A stretch of 64,000 nucleotides of DNA from an uncultured Lachnobacterium sp. (lineage in GTDB: Bacteria > Bacillota > Clostridia > Lachnospirales > Lachnospiraceae), in contig CALAST010000068.1 in NCBI GenBank assembly GCA_937889225.1, forward strand, positions 1-64,000, written 5' to 3'. Made by a program: the position numbers and the translations under genes. The notes below the pieces were generated by a model. That model did no database searches and had not been told where the DNA came from. It was given only the letters and a program-made list of their open reading frames with translations. Positions 35,210-44,334 of this stretch are shown here, piece by piece. Numbering within the stretch: position 1 is the stretch's first letter; the number at the start of each line of letters is the position of its first letter.

Positions 35210-36988
35210 TTAAATCTCTCTCGTATACACTTTCAGCCAAGCAGCTTCTTCCTCCGTCAGAAGCGGAGCAATTTTTTCGTATACACTCTTATGATATGCA
35301 TTTAAATATCCTTTTTCTGTTTCATTCATCTGTGTCGGGTCAATCGCATCTAAATCGATTGGCACAAAGGTGATTGTTTCAAAATACATAAACTGACCGT
35401 ATTCATTTTTTACGCCTTTACGACAAATCAATTCATTTTCCAAACGTATGCCATATTCGCCTTCAATATAAATACCCGGTTCATCTGTCGTAATCATACC
35501 TTCTTCTAATGGCTTTGTATATCTTCCACCCCAATGAAATCCATTCGGTCCTTCGTGTACATTCAAAACATGACCTACACCATGACCTGTACCATGTTTA
35601 TAATCAAGGTTTGCTTCCCAAAGTGGCTGACGGGCTAAAATATCCAGATTTGTACCTGTACAACCAGAAAGGAATTTTACATTTGCCAGATTCATATTGG
35701 AACGACAAACTCTTGTAAAATTCGTTTTCATTTCATCGGTAATCGGTCCTAATGCAAATGTTCTTGTAATATCGGTTGTTCCTTCAAGATACTGTCCACC
35801 GGAATCTACTAAAAGAAGTCCTTCCTGTTTGATTGTGGCATTACTTTCTTCTGTTGCACCATAATGCACAATCGCACCATGGTCTGCATATCCGCAAATG
35901 GTATTAAAACTCAAATCAAAACAGCCTTCCTGCTGTCGTCTTAAACTCTCCAAATAATCCGAAACAGAAATTTCCGTCATTGGTATTTTACCCACATTTG
36001 TCTTCAGCCAATACATAAACTTACACATTGCAACCGCATCTTTGATATGTGCATTTCTTGTATTTTGCAATTCTGTTTCGTTTTTCTTAGCTTTCATAAT
36101 TGCAGATGGGTCTGCTTCATTGATAATCTTTACTCCGGTTGGAATACTGTTGCAAATGCGATAATTTACAATAGACTGATTCATAAGTACAGTCGCATCT
36201 GCATTGATTTCTTTTACATAATCATAAAAACTATCATATGGTTTTGTGATAATCTGATTCTCTTTTAAGTATGCCGCTAATTCATCGGTAATAATCTCTT
36301 CCTGCACAAACCAAATACATTCTGTTTTAGTTAATGCCAAATAAGACAATACAACCGGAACATAGCTGATATCATTTCCACGCACATTTAAAAGCCATGC
36401 GATGTCATAAAGAGAAGTCAAAAGATGAATATCTGCATTTTTTTCTTCCATCACTTTACGAATGTCTGCAATTTTATCACAAGTATTTTTTCCGGTATAA
36501 ACAAAATCCAAAATTCGCACCGGCTCTTTGGAAAGAGCTGGTCTGTCTGTCCAAATGATGTCAATTAAATCTTCATCTACTGCTAATTTTCCATTTTTCT
36601 TTTGTGCAATTTCTTTTAATTTTTTGCCCCATGTGCTGTTTACAACTCTGCCATCAAAACCAATGGTTTCTCCATCTTTTAATGTTTTTTCAATATATTC
36701 ATCAACTGTTGGAACGCCTTCTTCTGCCATTTTAAACAATGTCACAGGTGTATCTTTTAACTGTGCTTCCGCCTGCACAAAATATCTGCCATCTGTCCAA
36801 AGTCCGGCTTCTTCCATTGTTATTACAGCAGTTCCTGCCGAACCGGTAAACCCGGTAATAAATTTTCTTGCTTTAAAATGGTCTCCTACATATTCCGACT
36901 CATGAAAATCTGCTGTTGGTACGACATAAATTGCAATACCGCGTTTTTGCATTTCATTTCGAAGTGCTTGTAATCTTTCTGCTATCAT
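35210..36988 (-). CDS. pepP: Xaa-Pro aminopeptidase (aminopeptidase P, M24 family)
   Basis: A 592-aa three-domain aminopeptidase P. Two creatinase-like N-terminal domains (about 1-300; RGIAIYVVPTADFHESEYVG, LWTDGRYFVQAE) precede the pita-bread catalytic domain. Its metal ligands are visible: LLVDSGGQYLEGTTDITRTF (two Asp), GTGHGVGHVLNVHEGP (His), TTDEPGIYIEGEYGIRLENE (two Glu). It cleaves the N-terminal residue from peptides with proline in second place, in the cytosol. Length is typical of the long eukaryote-like subclass. It forms a single transcription unit bounded by a terminator. Confidence 0.93.
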   Translation of the reverse strand: MIAERLQALRNEMQKRGIAIYVVPTADFHESEYVGDHFKARKFITGFTGSAGTAVITMEEAGLWTDGRYFVQAEAQLKDTPVTLFKMAEEGVPTVDEYIEKTLKDGETIGFDGRVVNSTWGKKLKEIAQKKNGKLAVDEDLIDIIWTDRPALSKEPVRILDFVYTGKNTCDKIADIRKVMEEKNADIHLLTSLYDIAWLLNVRGNDISYVPVVLSYLALTKTECIWFVQEEIITDELAAYLKENQIITKPYDSFYDYVKEINADATVLMNQSIVNYRICNSIPTGVKIINEADPSAIMKAKKNETELQNTRNAHIKDAVAMCKFMYWLKTNVGKIPMTEISVSDYLESLRRQQEGCFDLSFNTICGYADHGAIVHYGATEESNATIKQEGLLLVDSGGQYLEGTTDITRTFALGPITDEMKTNFTRVCRSNMNLANVKFLSGCTGTNLDILARQPLWEANLDYKHGTGHGVGHVLNVHEGPNGFHWGGRYTKPLEEGMITTDEPGIYIEGEYGIRLENELICRKGVKNEYGQFMYFETITFVPIDLDAIDPTQMNETEKGYLNAYHKSVYEKIAPLLTEEEAAWLKVYTREI

Positions 36989-37527
36989 ATCCTTAATCCT
37001 TTATTTTATATTTTCCCTTTTTCGCATATTTGAAAATTAGTAAAAATAAATTATCCATTTTATAACAAATGAATTCGCATTATTTTTCTATATCTTTTCA
37101 TATTTATCAATTTGTCATTATCAATTTATTATGACATAAAGTGTTTTTATTTTCAATCACACAATCGCTTTTTCTTGTATGGACCATTTCTACTTTATAA
37201 AAACATCTATACAAGTTTATAGTATTTTATTATTATAATATAGGTATTTGCAAAAAGATATCGTTTTTTGCTATTTAAAAAAGAAAACTTTTTCTTCCAA
37301 ACATAATACAAAACAAAAGCCACCATTACTCACAATAATGATGGCTTAAAACAAATAACTAATTTTTTCTTATTTTTTATATTTCTACTCACACCGCCCA
37401 ATTATTACCCAAATAGTAAAAACGTAAGCTGTCTTTTTCTTTATCCATAACGCAAATAGTCCACAGAACTTCTTATTCTATGAACTATTTCATAAAAATC
37501 ATTATCATTCATATTTTGTAATATAAC
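36989..37527. other. Long AT-rich intergenic stretch between pepP and the toxin gene
   Basis: I see no coding frame in these 539 bp. They hold TGTCAT...ATGACA, a 6-bp inverted repeat near 37110-37137 in the pepP upstream region, and a terminator-like hairpin at 37317-37347. The rest is AT-rich and featureless to me. Confidence 0.6.
37317..37347. terminator. Terminator-like hairpin downstream of the toxin-antitoxin pair
   Basis: AAGCCACCATTA and TAATGATGGCTT form a 12-bp stem with one mismatch around a 7-nt loop, with A/T-runs at both sides. It lies 180 bp beyond the toxin stop on the minus strand. Confidence 0.5.
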
Positions 37528-37932
37528 TTACACAGAATAAATACATGGCTCATTATACCATGGAATTAAAGTATCATGTGTAATAAATTTCATTTTTTCT
37601 TTTTTTGCTTGAGCAATCATTAATCTGTCAAAAGGATCATTATGTGAAGGAGCATTTTCAGGTCGCTCCAATGTCGATAATAAATATATCTGTTCTACCG
37701 TAATACATAATTGCATAAATCCTGCCTTTTCACAAAATTCTACAAATTGCTGTTCTGATAGTGGCATTTTATCTGGATGTAATTTATGTTTTATTGCAAC
37801 TTCCCATACAGATGCTGTACTATAATAAATTTCATTTTCTACAGATTCCAATATAGTTTTTACTCCTGAAACCAATTTCTTACTATCTGCTATTGCCCAT
37901 AAAGCAATATGTGTATCTAATAATATTTTCAT
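37528..37932 (-). CDS. PIN-domain toxin (VapC-like)
   Basis: A 134-aa PIN-domain ribonuclease-like protein. Acidic active-site residues are visible in LLDTHIALWAI (Asp), STASVWEVAIKHKL (Glu) and NDPFDRLMIAQA (Asp), with a last one in ITHDTLI. PIN toxins cleave RNA, often initiator tRNA or rRNA, when the antitoxin is degraded. The gene overlaps the upstream antitoxin gene by 4 bp (ATGA), the usual coupling in toxin-antitoxin pairs. Confidence 0.88.
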   Translation of the reverse strand: MKILLDTHIALWAIADSKKLVSGVKTILESVENEIYYSTASVWEVAIKHKLHPDKMPLSEQQFVEFCEKAGFMQLCITVEQIYLLSTLERPENAPSHNDPFDRLMIAQAKKEKMKFITHDTLIPWYNEPCIYSV

Positions 37933-38201
37933 TCATCAACTCCAAACATCTTTGCAATTTCATCATTACATTCATCAATATTATCCGGAATAATAAATTT
38001 TCCATCCGCAATTCCTAAATTTCGTTCTATTTTATTTTTTGGTACATGAATAATAAATGGCATAGCGTTTTCTTCTACACTTTGCTTCGCAAAAATTCGA
38101 ACAGCTTCTGCAAATGTCGTTCCTAATTTTTTATATAATGTTTCTACTTGTTCCTTTAATTCTGCATCCATTCTTACTTGTAAAGTAGCTTCTTTAGCCA
38201 T
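37929..38201 (-). CDS. RelB/DinJ-like antitoxin
   Basis: A 90-aa protein with a ribbon-helix-helix N-terminus (MAKEATLQVRMDAELKEQVETLYKKLG, then TTFAEAVRIFAKQSVEEN) typical of RelB/DinJ antitoxins, and a C-terminal tail that should cover the toxin. The start is the ATG after GGAGGTGATGTT; a longer frame lacks a ribosome site. The partner is a PIN toxin rather than the usual RelE/YafQ, so this is a mixed pair. It probably represses its own promoter through the inverted repeat just upstream. Confidence 0.85.
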   Translation of the reverse strand: MAKEATLQVRMDAELKEQVETLYKKLGTTFAEAVRIFAKQSVEENAMPFIIHVPKNKIERNLGIADGKFIIPDNIDECNDEIAKMFGVDE

Positions 38202-38217
38202 AACATCACCTCCATTT

Positions 38218-38237
38218 TGTATTACTATTGTAATACA
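38218..38237 (-). promoter_or_regulatory. Operator of the toxin-antitoxin operon
   Basis: TGTATTAC-TATT-GTAATACA is a perfect 8-4-8 inverted repeat 16 bp before the antitoxin start. Ribbon-helix-helix antitoxins bind palindromes of this kind. Confidence 0.65.
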
Positions 38238-38269
38238 TTCCTCGTAAAAAATCAATCAGCTTTTTATAA

Positions 38270-38434
38270 TTATTCTTCATCTTCATCATGTCCTTCATAT
38301 TTTGCCATAACTACAATATATCCATTATCCCATTCTAAAATTTTCGTATATTTCTCCAATCTTGGAGATGTTCGAAAACGAATGGTGTTTCCATTAAATT
38401 GAAAAGATGTAAATTGTTTATTACTACTTAACCA
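38270..38434 (-). pseudogene. N-terminally truncated small gene upstream of the antitoxin
   Basis: A 54-codon frame reads like a real small protein (NGNTIRFRTSPRLEKYTKIL, EWDNGYIVVMAKYEG, acidic DEDEE end) but lacks an ATG/GTG/TTG start and is preceded by an in-frame TGA. It is probably the remains of an accessory gene linked to the toxin-antitoxin locus. I do not recognise the family. Confidence 0.45.
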
Positions 38435-38491
38435 TCACAAGTAACTGAAAAGTTTTTCTTATATCAAAATTAGCTTCTATATCAAAAATTA

Positions 38492-38552
38492 TTGACAAAC
38501 GATAATTTTTATAGTATCTTCAAATTACAAATTATAATAAAACGATAATTTT
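38492..38552 (+). promoter_or_regulatory. Promoter and direct repeats upstream of the membrane protein/YozG-like pair
   Basis: TTGACA (38492-38497) and TATCTT (38515-38520) are 17 bp apart. The 13-mer AAACGATAATTTT occurs at 38497-38509, in the promoter spacer, and again at 38540-38552, 43 bp (about four helical turns) away. These could be operators for the XRE regulator encoded downstream. Confidence 0.45.
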
Positions 38553-38637
38553 ATTACTAATCATACAGAACAGTAACGAGTAAGATTGTTTCTCTCTATC
38601 TGTTTTATTATAAAATGCACACTAAGGAGGTATACGT

Positions 38638-39483
38638 ATGACTTTTCCATTTGAACAAATCGGTAGTTTCTTACAATGGCTTTCTCTTGGCAGTAGTATT
38701 GGTAATGGCATTGCACTTGTCCTTTACATCAGCCTCTGCTGTTTGCCACTTATCCCTGTCCTGTTCCATTACAAACAAAAAGAACGTATCGCAGAACACA
38801 TCGCACTTACTGTTACAAGCATTTTGCTATTCCCAACATTATACTGTATGATTAATCCCTATTTATTTGCAAATCTCGTTCCTTTTTATATGGAAGAAAT
38901 GCTTCCTACTTTAAAGGCAACTTTTGCGGTTACGGTTTGGTCCGCACTTGTTTGTGCGATTATTTTTCGGCTTCTACGACTATTTCAAACAAATGACAAA
39001 GCTATTTTATTGGAATATCTGCGTAAATTGTTATATGTACTTTGCTTCCTTTTTATTGGTATTATTTTCTTTTCATGTGGTGCAACACTTATCACCCGTT
39101 TAAAGCAAACGCAATTACCGGCAGATACACTTATGTCTATCCTTCAATTTGTTGTTTCGTCTTTGCCGTATGCTTTAGACTTTATCATTACCATTTTTGC
39201 AATTCGTCTGCTCCATGCGTTACAAAGTGACCACCACTCTGACTGCGTGATTCCCCTAGCAGAAAAATTAGCAAAACTATGCAGTATCAGTCTTGCTATT
39301 CTTGTTATTTCGGAAGTTAGTTTAAATATTTTACAACTTATACTTGTACAAAATTTGTCTAACATCAGCACTAATGTTACAATTCCGCTTATGAGTTTTG
39401 CATTTGTACTTGCTGCATTATTACTTTCTAAACTTTTAGCAGAAAATAAACAATTATCAGATGATAATAACTTATTTATTTGA
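38638..39483 (+). CDS. Polytopic membrane protein (possibly DUF2975-like)
   Basis: A 281-aa protein with about seven hydrophobic helices (for example GIALVLYISLCCLPLIPVLF, LLYVLCFLFIGIIFFSCG) and a short hydrophilic end (KQLSDDNNLFI). The ending and the YozG-like regulator 57 bp downstream recall the DUF2975/YozG pair common in Firmicutes, though this protein is longer and the match is loose. Function unknown; a sensor or immunity role is possible. AAGGAGG lies 9 nt before the ATG. Confidence 0.6.
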   Translation: MTFPFEQIGSFLQWLSLGSSIGNGIALVLYISLCCLPLIPVLFHYKQKERIAEHIALTVTSILLFPTLYCMINPYLFANLVPFYMEEMLPTLKATFAVTVWSALVCAIIFRLLRLFQTNDKAILLEYLRKLLYVLCFLFIGIIFFSCGATLITRLKQTQLPADTLMSILQFVVSSLPYALDFIITIFAIRLLHALQSDHHSDCVIPLAEKLAKLCSISLAILVISEVSLNILQLILVQNLSNISTNVTIPLMSFAFVLAALLLSKLLAENKQLSDDNNLFI

Positions 39484-39540
39484 TAAAATAAAAGAAATTT
39501 ATGCTAAACAGTTCCAAAAGAAAGGAAACTTAAATCAATT

Positions 39541-39768
39541 ATGGCAATTATGGTATGTCTTGAAAAAATATTAAAAGAACGAAAAATGACATCAAAAGAA
39601 CTTTGTACAAAAGTCGGCATTACCGAAGCAAATCTCTCCATTCTTCGCAGTGGCAAAGCAAAGGGGGTACGTTTTAGCACAATTAATAAAATCTGTTACT
39701 ATTTAAATTGTGATGTGGGGGATATTTTAAAATTTGATGGAAATTTAGACGAAGAATTTTTATCCTAA
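39541..39768 (+). CDS. YozG-like XRE-family regulator
   Basis: A 75-aa helix-turn-helix protein: LEKILKERKMTSKELCTKVG, then ITEANLSILRSGKAKGVRFSTI and YYLNCDVGDILKF. This is the compact Cro/CI form typical of YozG. Such proteins usually follow a small membrane protein gene and regulate that operon. AAAGGAAA lies about 13 nt upstream, so the second ATG (three codons in) may be used. It is co-transcribed with the membrane protein before it. Confidence 0.85.
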   Translation: MAIMVCLEKILKERKMTSKELCTKVGITEANLSILRSGKAKGVRFSTINKICYYLNCDVGDILKFDGNLDEEFLS

Positions 39769-40003
39769 TAAAAGCATATAAGGCTTAAGCTTATAAATGT
39801 ACGAAATATTCATACAAATGATAAGAATTCAACGTGCTTTAACTGTTGGAATTTCAGTATGCTAAAACAAAACATATATGATAATTCTTACTACCATGAT
39901 ACAAATCTTTTTTCTAATTTCTGATAACCGCATATCTGCTATTAACACTTAATTGTATTAAAATTTAAGAAAGGAGCAGGGTGCACTTTACCCTAAACAT
40001 GAT

Positions 40004-41005
40004 ATGAAAACAAAAATCATAAAAATTTTAATTCTTTTCCTAATTCTTATTTCTTTCCTATTGGGCATAACTGGATTGATTCCGCTTGCAAATGCAAACC
40101 TTACCACTCGTACACAAAGTATCACAAACCAAAAAGATACTCTAATTGGTGTTTTTGTTACAAAAGAAAGCTTAGATTTGTTTGATATAGAAGCGTATTT
40201 AAATGAGCATGGACACAAATTGTTATCTTCCAACTCTGAGAATGTGATTTCGCTGGAAGATAACAGTAAATACCAACACAGAATTTATGCTACACCAATT
40301 GAAGTGGAAGCAACTGATACCGATGGAGAACCCCATTTCCGAAAGGAATATGCCTTCCCTGACTTAGATGGCTATTTACTCTGCCATGCTCAGATTTCAG
40401 ATGACAATGGAGAATACTCTACAACAATTGCAGATGATGTATTTTCTGATATTTATACAGGTTTAAATTCCACAGATGAAGGCGAAAATGTCACATTATC
40501 TGCCATGATTTATTCTCTTCCAAAAGATGATGGCGTATCTTTCTTTTTCAATCCTGTTTATCAAACAGCTAATGGCGATGTTTACCTTACCGCTGGAACA
40601 GGTTCTTCGGTAAGCGGAGAAGTCTTAGGCTCGACCTGTACGCATACATTAGAAGACAGCGTTTCATTTTCCAACGAAGAAGGTATTCAGAGGACGGATG
40701 ATACAACAATTATCATCTCTTTCCAGTTAATCGAAAAATCAGATAAACTCATTCTAAGTGAAATGGATGCAAATCATCAGATTTTAGATTCAAAAACGTA
40801 TCTTTCCGGTGAAATACCGGATAGCATTACACCACTTGACAATACGACTTATCTCGTTTTAGAGGATATCCATACGGATTCTAATGGAAATATTGTTTCT
40901 TCTTATGAAATATATGATAAAAACGACCCAAATTTGGTAACTTTTGTTTATGAAAAAGATGGTGTCTGTGTAAACAAATCCACTTCGATTTTATGGAAAT
41001 TATAA
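40004..41005 (+). CDS. Exported protein of unknown function
   Basis: A 333-aa protein with a clear N-terminal signal or anchor (KIIKILILFLILISFLLGIT, ending near LANA). The rest is hydrophilic and beta-rich with many Asp, Thr and Ser residues (for example DDGVSFFFNPVYQTANGDVYLTAG). There is no lipobox cysteine and no recognised domain. Related proteins are, as far as I recall, uncharacterised in Lachnospiraceae. The AAAGGAG ribosome site is unusually far (29 nt) from the ATG; a GGGT/ACCC hairpin between them would bring them closer. It appears to be a single-gene unit. Confidence 0.7.
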   Translation: MKTKIIKILILFLILISFLLGITGLIPLANANLTTRTQSITNQKDTLIGVFVTKESLDLFDIEAYLNEHGHKLLSSNSENVISLEDNSKYQHRIYATPIEVEATDTDGEPHFRKEYAFPDLDGYLLCHAQISDDNGEYSTTIADDVFSDIYTGLNSTDEGENVTLSAMIYSLPKDDGVSFFFNPVYQTANGDVYLTAGTGSSVSGEVLGSTCTHTLEDSVSFSNEEGIQRTDDTTIIISFQLIEKSDKLILSEMDANHQILDSKTYLSGEIPDSITPLDNTTYLVLEDIHTDSNGNIVSSYEIYDKNDPNLVTFVYEKDGVCVNKSTSILWKL

Positions 41006-41071
41006 GACTAATATAACGTGAAATACTCCCTTTTAGGATTGAAATTAGTTCAATTTAGCTAAGCATAGAAA

Positions 41072-41102
41072 AAGGCTATCCAATCATTGACTGGGTAGCC
41101 TT
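41072..41102 (+). terminator. Terminator of the exported-protein gene
   Basis: AAGGCTATCCA and TGGGTAGCCTT form an 11-bp stem with one mismatch and a 9-nt loop. It lies about 65 bp after the stop of the exported-protein gene. Confidence 0.6.
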
Positions 41103-41269
41103 GAACCTTTCTTTACGAAATTTATTTCTTTTATGACTTCTCATTCACGATGCGGGAAAAGGGGAGAAAAAATAAGGAATTTATCGAACTTACATTAATA
41201 TAAAACTCTCTTTTCGGAAAAGTGTTTCTCGAAACATTATTATATTAATAAATTGAAATTTCAAAAAAA

Positions 41270-41947
41270 CTATTGTAATAACTTTCTTAATTCATCTTTT
41301 CCGTTTTCATATGAAGATTTTACCTCTTCATATAAACTTTTATAAAATGCAACTGCAGAATCTTTTCTTTCTTTCGCAATCAATTTTGCTTCCGCAGTAT
41401 AAAAATTTGAATATACCTTTTCCAATTTATATTTATATTCTTGAAAAAAAGAAGGTGTTATATCATTCTCACCACTTGAAACAGAACCATCTGGCAAAAG
41501 AGAATATATTGGTTCCGAAACAATACCTTTATAAATTAGTGTACGAGCTATACCCATTGTGCCCGTTGCATCTAGTTTATCAGCATCAAATAAAATCTTT
41601 GCCTCTAAACTTTCTGGCAAATTATTTTTTCTATATCTATGAGTTTTAATGCAATGTTTTACTTTTTCGGCATATTGACTGTCATAACCATTACTTACCA
41701 GAAAAGAATATGCTTTTTCACTACCGACTATTGCATGACACAATTCAGGATTTGCAAATTGTTCTTTTCTTCCAATATCATGTAATAAACATGCACAAAT
41801 TAAAACATCGTAATCAACCTCTTTTTCTTTTTTGGCAATACGCAACGCATTATATAACACACGATATATATGTTCTTTGTCATGTGCACTATCTTCCATA
41901 CACGAAACCATATACTCTTCAATCAATGAGTATGTACTTTTATTCAT
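41270..41947 (-). CDS. HD-domain phosphohydrolase
   Basis: A 225-aa HD-superfamily protein. Metal-binding residues are in DSAHDKEHIYRVLYNA (His), CACLLHDIGRKEQ (HD), KTHRYRK (His) and ILFDADKLDATGTMGIAR (Asp). This pattern matches the YedJ-type uncharacterised phosphohydrolases. The nucleotide or metabolite substrate is unknown. GAGAGG lies 5 nt before the ATG. Single gene, cytosolic. Confidence 0.88.
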   Translation of the reverse strand: MNKSTYSLIEEYMVSCMEDSAHDKEHIYRVLYNALRIAKKEKEVDYDVLICACLLHDIGRKEQFANPELCHAIVGSEKAYSFLVSNGYDSQYAEKVKHCIKTHRYRKNNLPESLEAKILFDADKLDATGTMGIARTLIYKGIVSEPIYSLLPDGSVSSGENDITPSFFQEYKYKLEKVYSNFYTAEAKLIAKERKDSAVAFYKSLYEEVKSSYENGKDELRKLLQ

Positions 41948-42016
41948 ATTTACCTCTCTAAATCATACCATTTCTCAATTGGAAACACAAATCATCTTAT
42001 TTTTATCTATTTACTT

Positions 42017-44227
42017 CTATTTTTTTATCACACCATCCCAATTCATACCAAATCCATAATCATACGTATTTCCCATCGTATCGGTATATGGTTCTAAATC
42101 AAATGGCTTGTCTTCACAATGCTTTTCTACCGTTTCCATATCTTTCGGAAGCTGAATTGGAAGTCTGCCCTGTGGCTGTGCCATACCCTTAATTATATGT
42201 AACAACGCATCATGCTGTACTCCAAAATCTACAAGAATGGCATCTGCATATGGCTCTACTTCTGCCATTACCATTGCATGATGCATATGCATACATACAA
42301 TAACAGGCTTGTCTTTCAGTACTTCTTTTGCATGAATGATATTGTCTAAATCCGATTCATTTCTTGCTGTTCCTACTTTTCCTGCATAACTGCGGTTTGG
42401 TGATGCTTCACGGAAATCGCCGCCTGCAATACTTTGGGTTCTGGCATGTACTGCCTGATATGGACGATATTGAAGGGAAATTGGCAAATATCCGTTTCCG
42501 CCATTTTCGATATCTGTTTCACTATAACATTCTGACATTGGACTATCCGCAAAAATAATTGCTGCATCGGCTTCTTCTAAGCTATCTGCCCATTCAAAAT
42601 ATTGGGAAATGATTTCTTTCGAAGAACCTGCAAACGTTTTTTCCGGCTCGTCGGTACGGAAGAATGTCTTTCCTGCTAAGATTTTGCGGTTTGGAACATA
42701 TACTTTTACTTTTTTCGTCATTGGCAATACTCCATTATTTTTTAATAAAACAATGGATTTTAATTGTGCTTCAAACCCCTTTTCACAAAATTCTTTACAT
42801 CCTGCAATCTGCTTACTTACTTCCGGGTCTAAATATGCATTCTCATACAAACCGCATAAGAATATATTCTTCAAAAGACGTTTTGCGGACTGTTCAAAAC
42901 GTTTTCTCATAAATGTTTCTCCATGTTTTTCGCAACCAAGTTTGTATGCTTCTAAAATTGGTACAATATTCGAATTTCCACCAAACTGGTCTACGCCATT
43001 TTCAATAATTCGCAAATGACGTTCCGATTCAGTAAGTGTCTCCACGCCAAAACATCTGCTGCCAAATGCACCCACACTTTCATCAGGGTCACCTGTAATG
43101 CCCCAGTCTGTACAAACAACACCTTCGTAACCGTATTTTTTTCTTAACAAATCGTTAATCAGATAATGACTGTAAGAATTGCCTACATTTTCTCCATCTT
43201 TTTGGTCAATATCCCATGAAATTGAATAATATGGCATAATGGAAGCTGCTACTTTGGTAGGTCCGTCTAATTGAAATGCACCATCTAAAAATGGTTTCAA
43301 ATGTGCATCAAAACTATCCCCCGGATAAACTGCATATTTTCCATACGCATAATGTGCATCACGACCTGCTTCACAAGGACCACCGCCCGGCCAATGTTTT
43401 GCCATTGCACATACGCTGTCATTACCCCATCCGTTTTCGCTGTCTTTTGTAGTCTGCAAGCCATCACAATATGCTTTTGCAAACGCTGTTACAAGTTCCG
43501 GGTCACAACCGAATGTATCTTCAAAACGCATCCATCTTGGTTCTGTTCCAAGGTCAATCTGCGGTGAAAGTGCTGTTGCAATTCCAAGTGCACGATATTC
43601 TGTTGCAACGGTTTCTGCATAAGCTCTGCAAACTTCCGGGTCAAATGTAGAAGCAAGTCCCAAGCCTTCCGGCCATTTGGAAACTTCATTTGCTTCTGAT
43701 TTAAACTCTACTGCTGCTTTTCCCGCACCATGACGCGGGTCACTAGAAATATTGACAGGAATACTATGCGGTAATTGTTCCACATACGCCTGCATATGAT
43801 TGCTCCATTTTGCAGCAAGTTCTGCATCTTTGATTCCTGCAATTAAAATATGACGAATATGGTCATCCGTTAAGATTTTCTGCTGCTGGTCGGTTAAATC
43901 CCATGCATTTTTTCCACTTTCTTCCAAAGAAGTTCCATTGTAAGTTCCTATAAAAGGGCCAAAATTCAATGCCGGAAGCATTTGATGTGGCGAATACATC
44001 ATAAGTCCTGCAATTTCTTCCACACTAAGCCTTTTCGCTAAATCCTCTGCTCTTGTATCTGCATCCAAACGCCAGTCAGCATACGGAACTAACTCCTTTG
44101 TTCCCTCCAAATCCTTAAATATATAGCCATCCACTTCAATGACAGGACAGGAAGATACACCTATCGTCTTTCCGTTTTCGTTATGGTATAATGTGTATCC
44201 GTCTTTTCTTTCAATTTGATAGCCCAT
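42017..44227 (-). CDS. Glycoside hydrolase family 3 protein
   Basis: A 736-aa GH3 enzyme without signal peptide, so cytosolic. The TIM-barrel domain (about 60-440) carries NISSDPRHGAG, VCAMAKHWPGGGPCEAGRDAHY and the nucleophile region YEGVVCTDWGITGD (Asp374). The alpha/beta sandwich follows (about 480-640; SIVLLKNNGVLPM), and the C-terminal part ends in NTYDYGFGMNWDG. GH3 members are exo-acting beta-glycosidases or phosphorylases on oligosaccharides; this one cannot be assigned to a substrate. It has a good ribosome site (AAGGAGA, about 10 nt). There is no transporter next to it. Confidence 0.9.
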   Translation of the reverse strand: MGYQIERKDGYTLYHNENGKTIGVSSCPVIEVDGYIFKDLEGTKELVPYADWRLDADTRAEDLAKRLSVEEIAGLMMYSPHQMLPALNFGPFIGTYNGTSLEESGKNAWDLTDQQQKILTDDHIRHILIAGIKDAELAAKWSNHMQAYVEQLPHSIPVNISSDPRHGAGKAAVEFKSEANEVSKWPEGLGLASTFDPEVCRAYAETVATEYRALGIATALSPQIDLGTEPRWMRFEDTFGCDPELVTAFAKAYCDGLQTTKDSENGWGNDSVCAMAKHWPGGGPCEAGRDAHYAYGKYAVYPGDSFDAHLKPFLDGAFQLDGPTKVAASIMPYYSISWDIDQKDGENVGNSYSHYLINDLLRKKYGYEGVVCTDWGITGDPDESVGAFGSRCFGVETLTESERHLRIIENGVDQFGGNSNIVPILEAYKLGCEKHGETFMRKRFEQSAKRLLKNIFLCGLYENAYLDPEVSKQIAGCKEFCEKGFEAQLKSIVLLKNNGVLPMTKKVKVYVPNRKILAGKTFFRTDEPEKTFAGSSKEIISQYFEWADSLEEADAAIIFADSPMSECYSETDIENGGNGYLPISLQYRPYQAVHARTQSIAGGDFREASPNRSYAGKVGTARNESDLDNIIHAKEVLKDKPVIVCMHMHHAMVMAEVEPYADAILVDFGVQHDALLHIIKGMAQPQGRLPIQLPKDMETVEKHCEDKPFDLEPYTDTMGNTYDYGFGMNWDGVIKK

Positions 44228-44334
44228 AGTTTTATCTTCTCCTTCTATTTCTAATTATTTGTTCTTTGGGAAAGCGATGACTCATAATCTGCTTAACACA
44301 ATTATTATTTATTCCAAATCACATTTTTCTCTTT

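Noticed and set aside
39778..39810. Terminator after the YozG-like gene
   Set aside because: The near-palindrome TATAAGGCTTAAGCTTATA is too weak and has no T-run after it.
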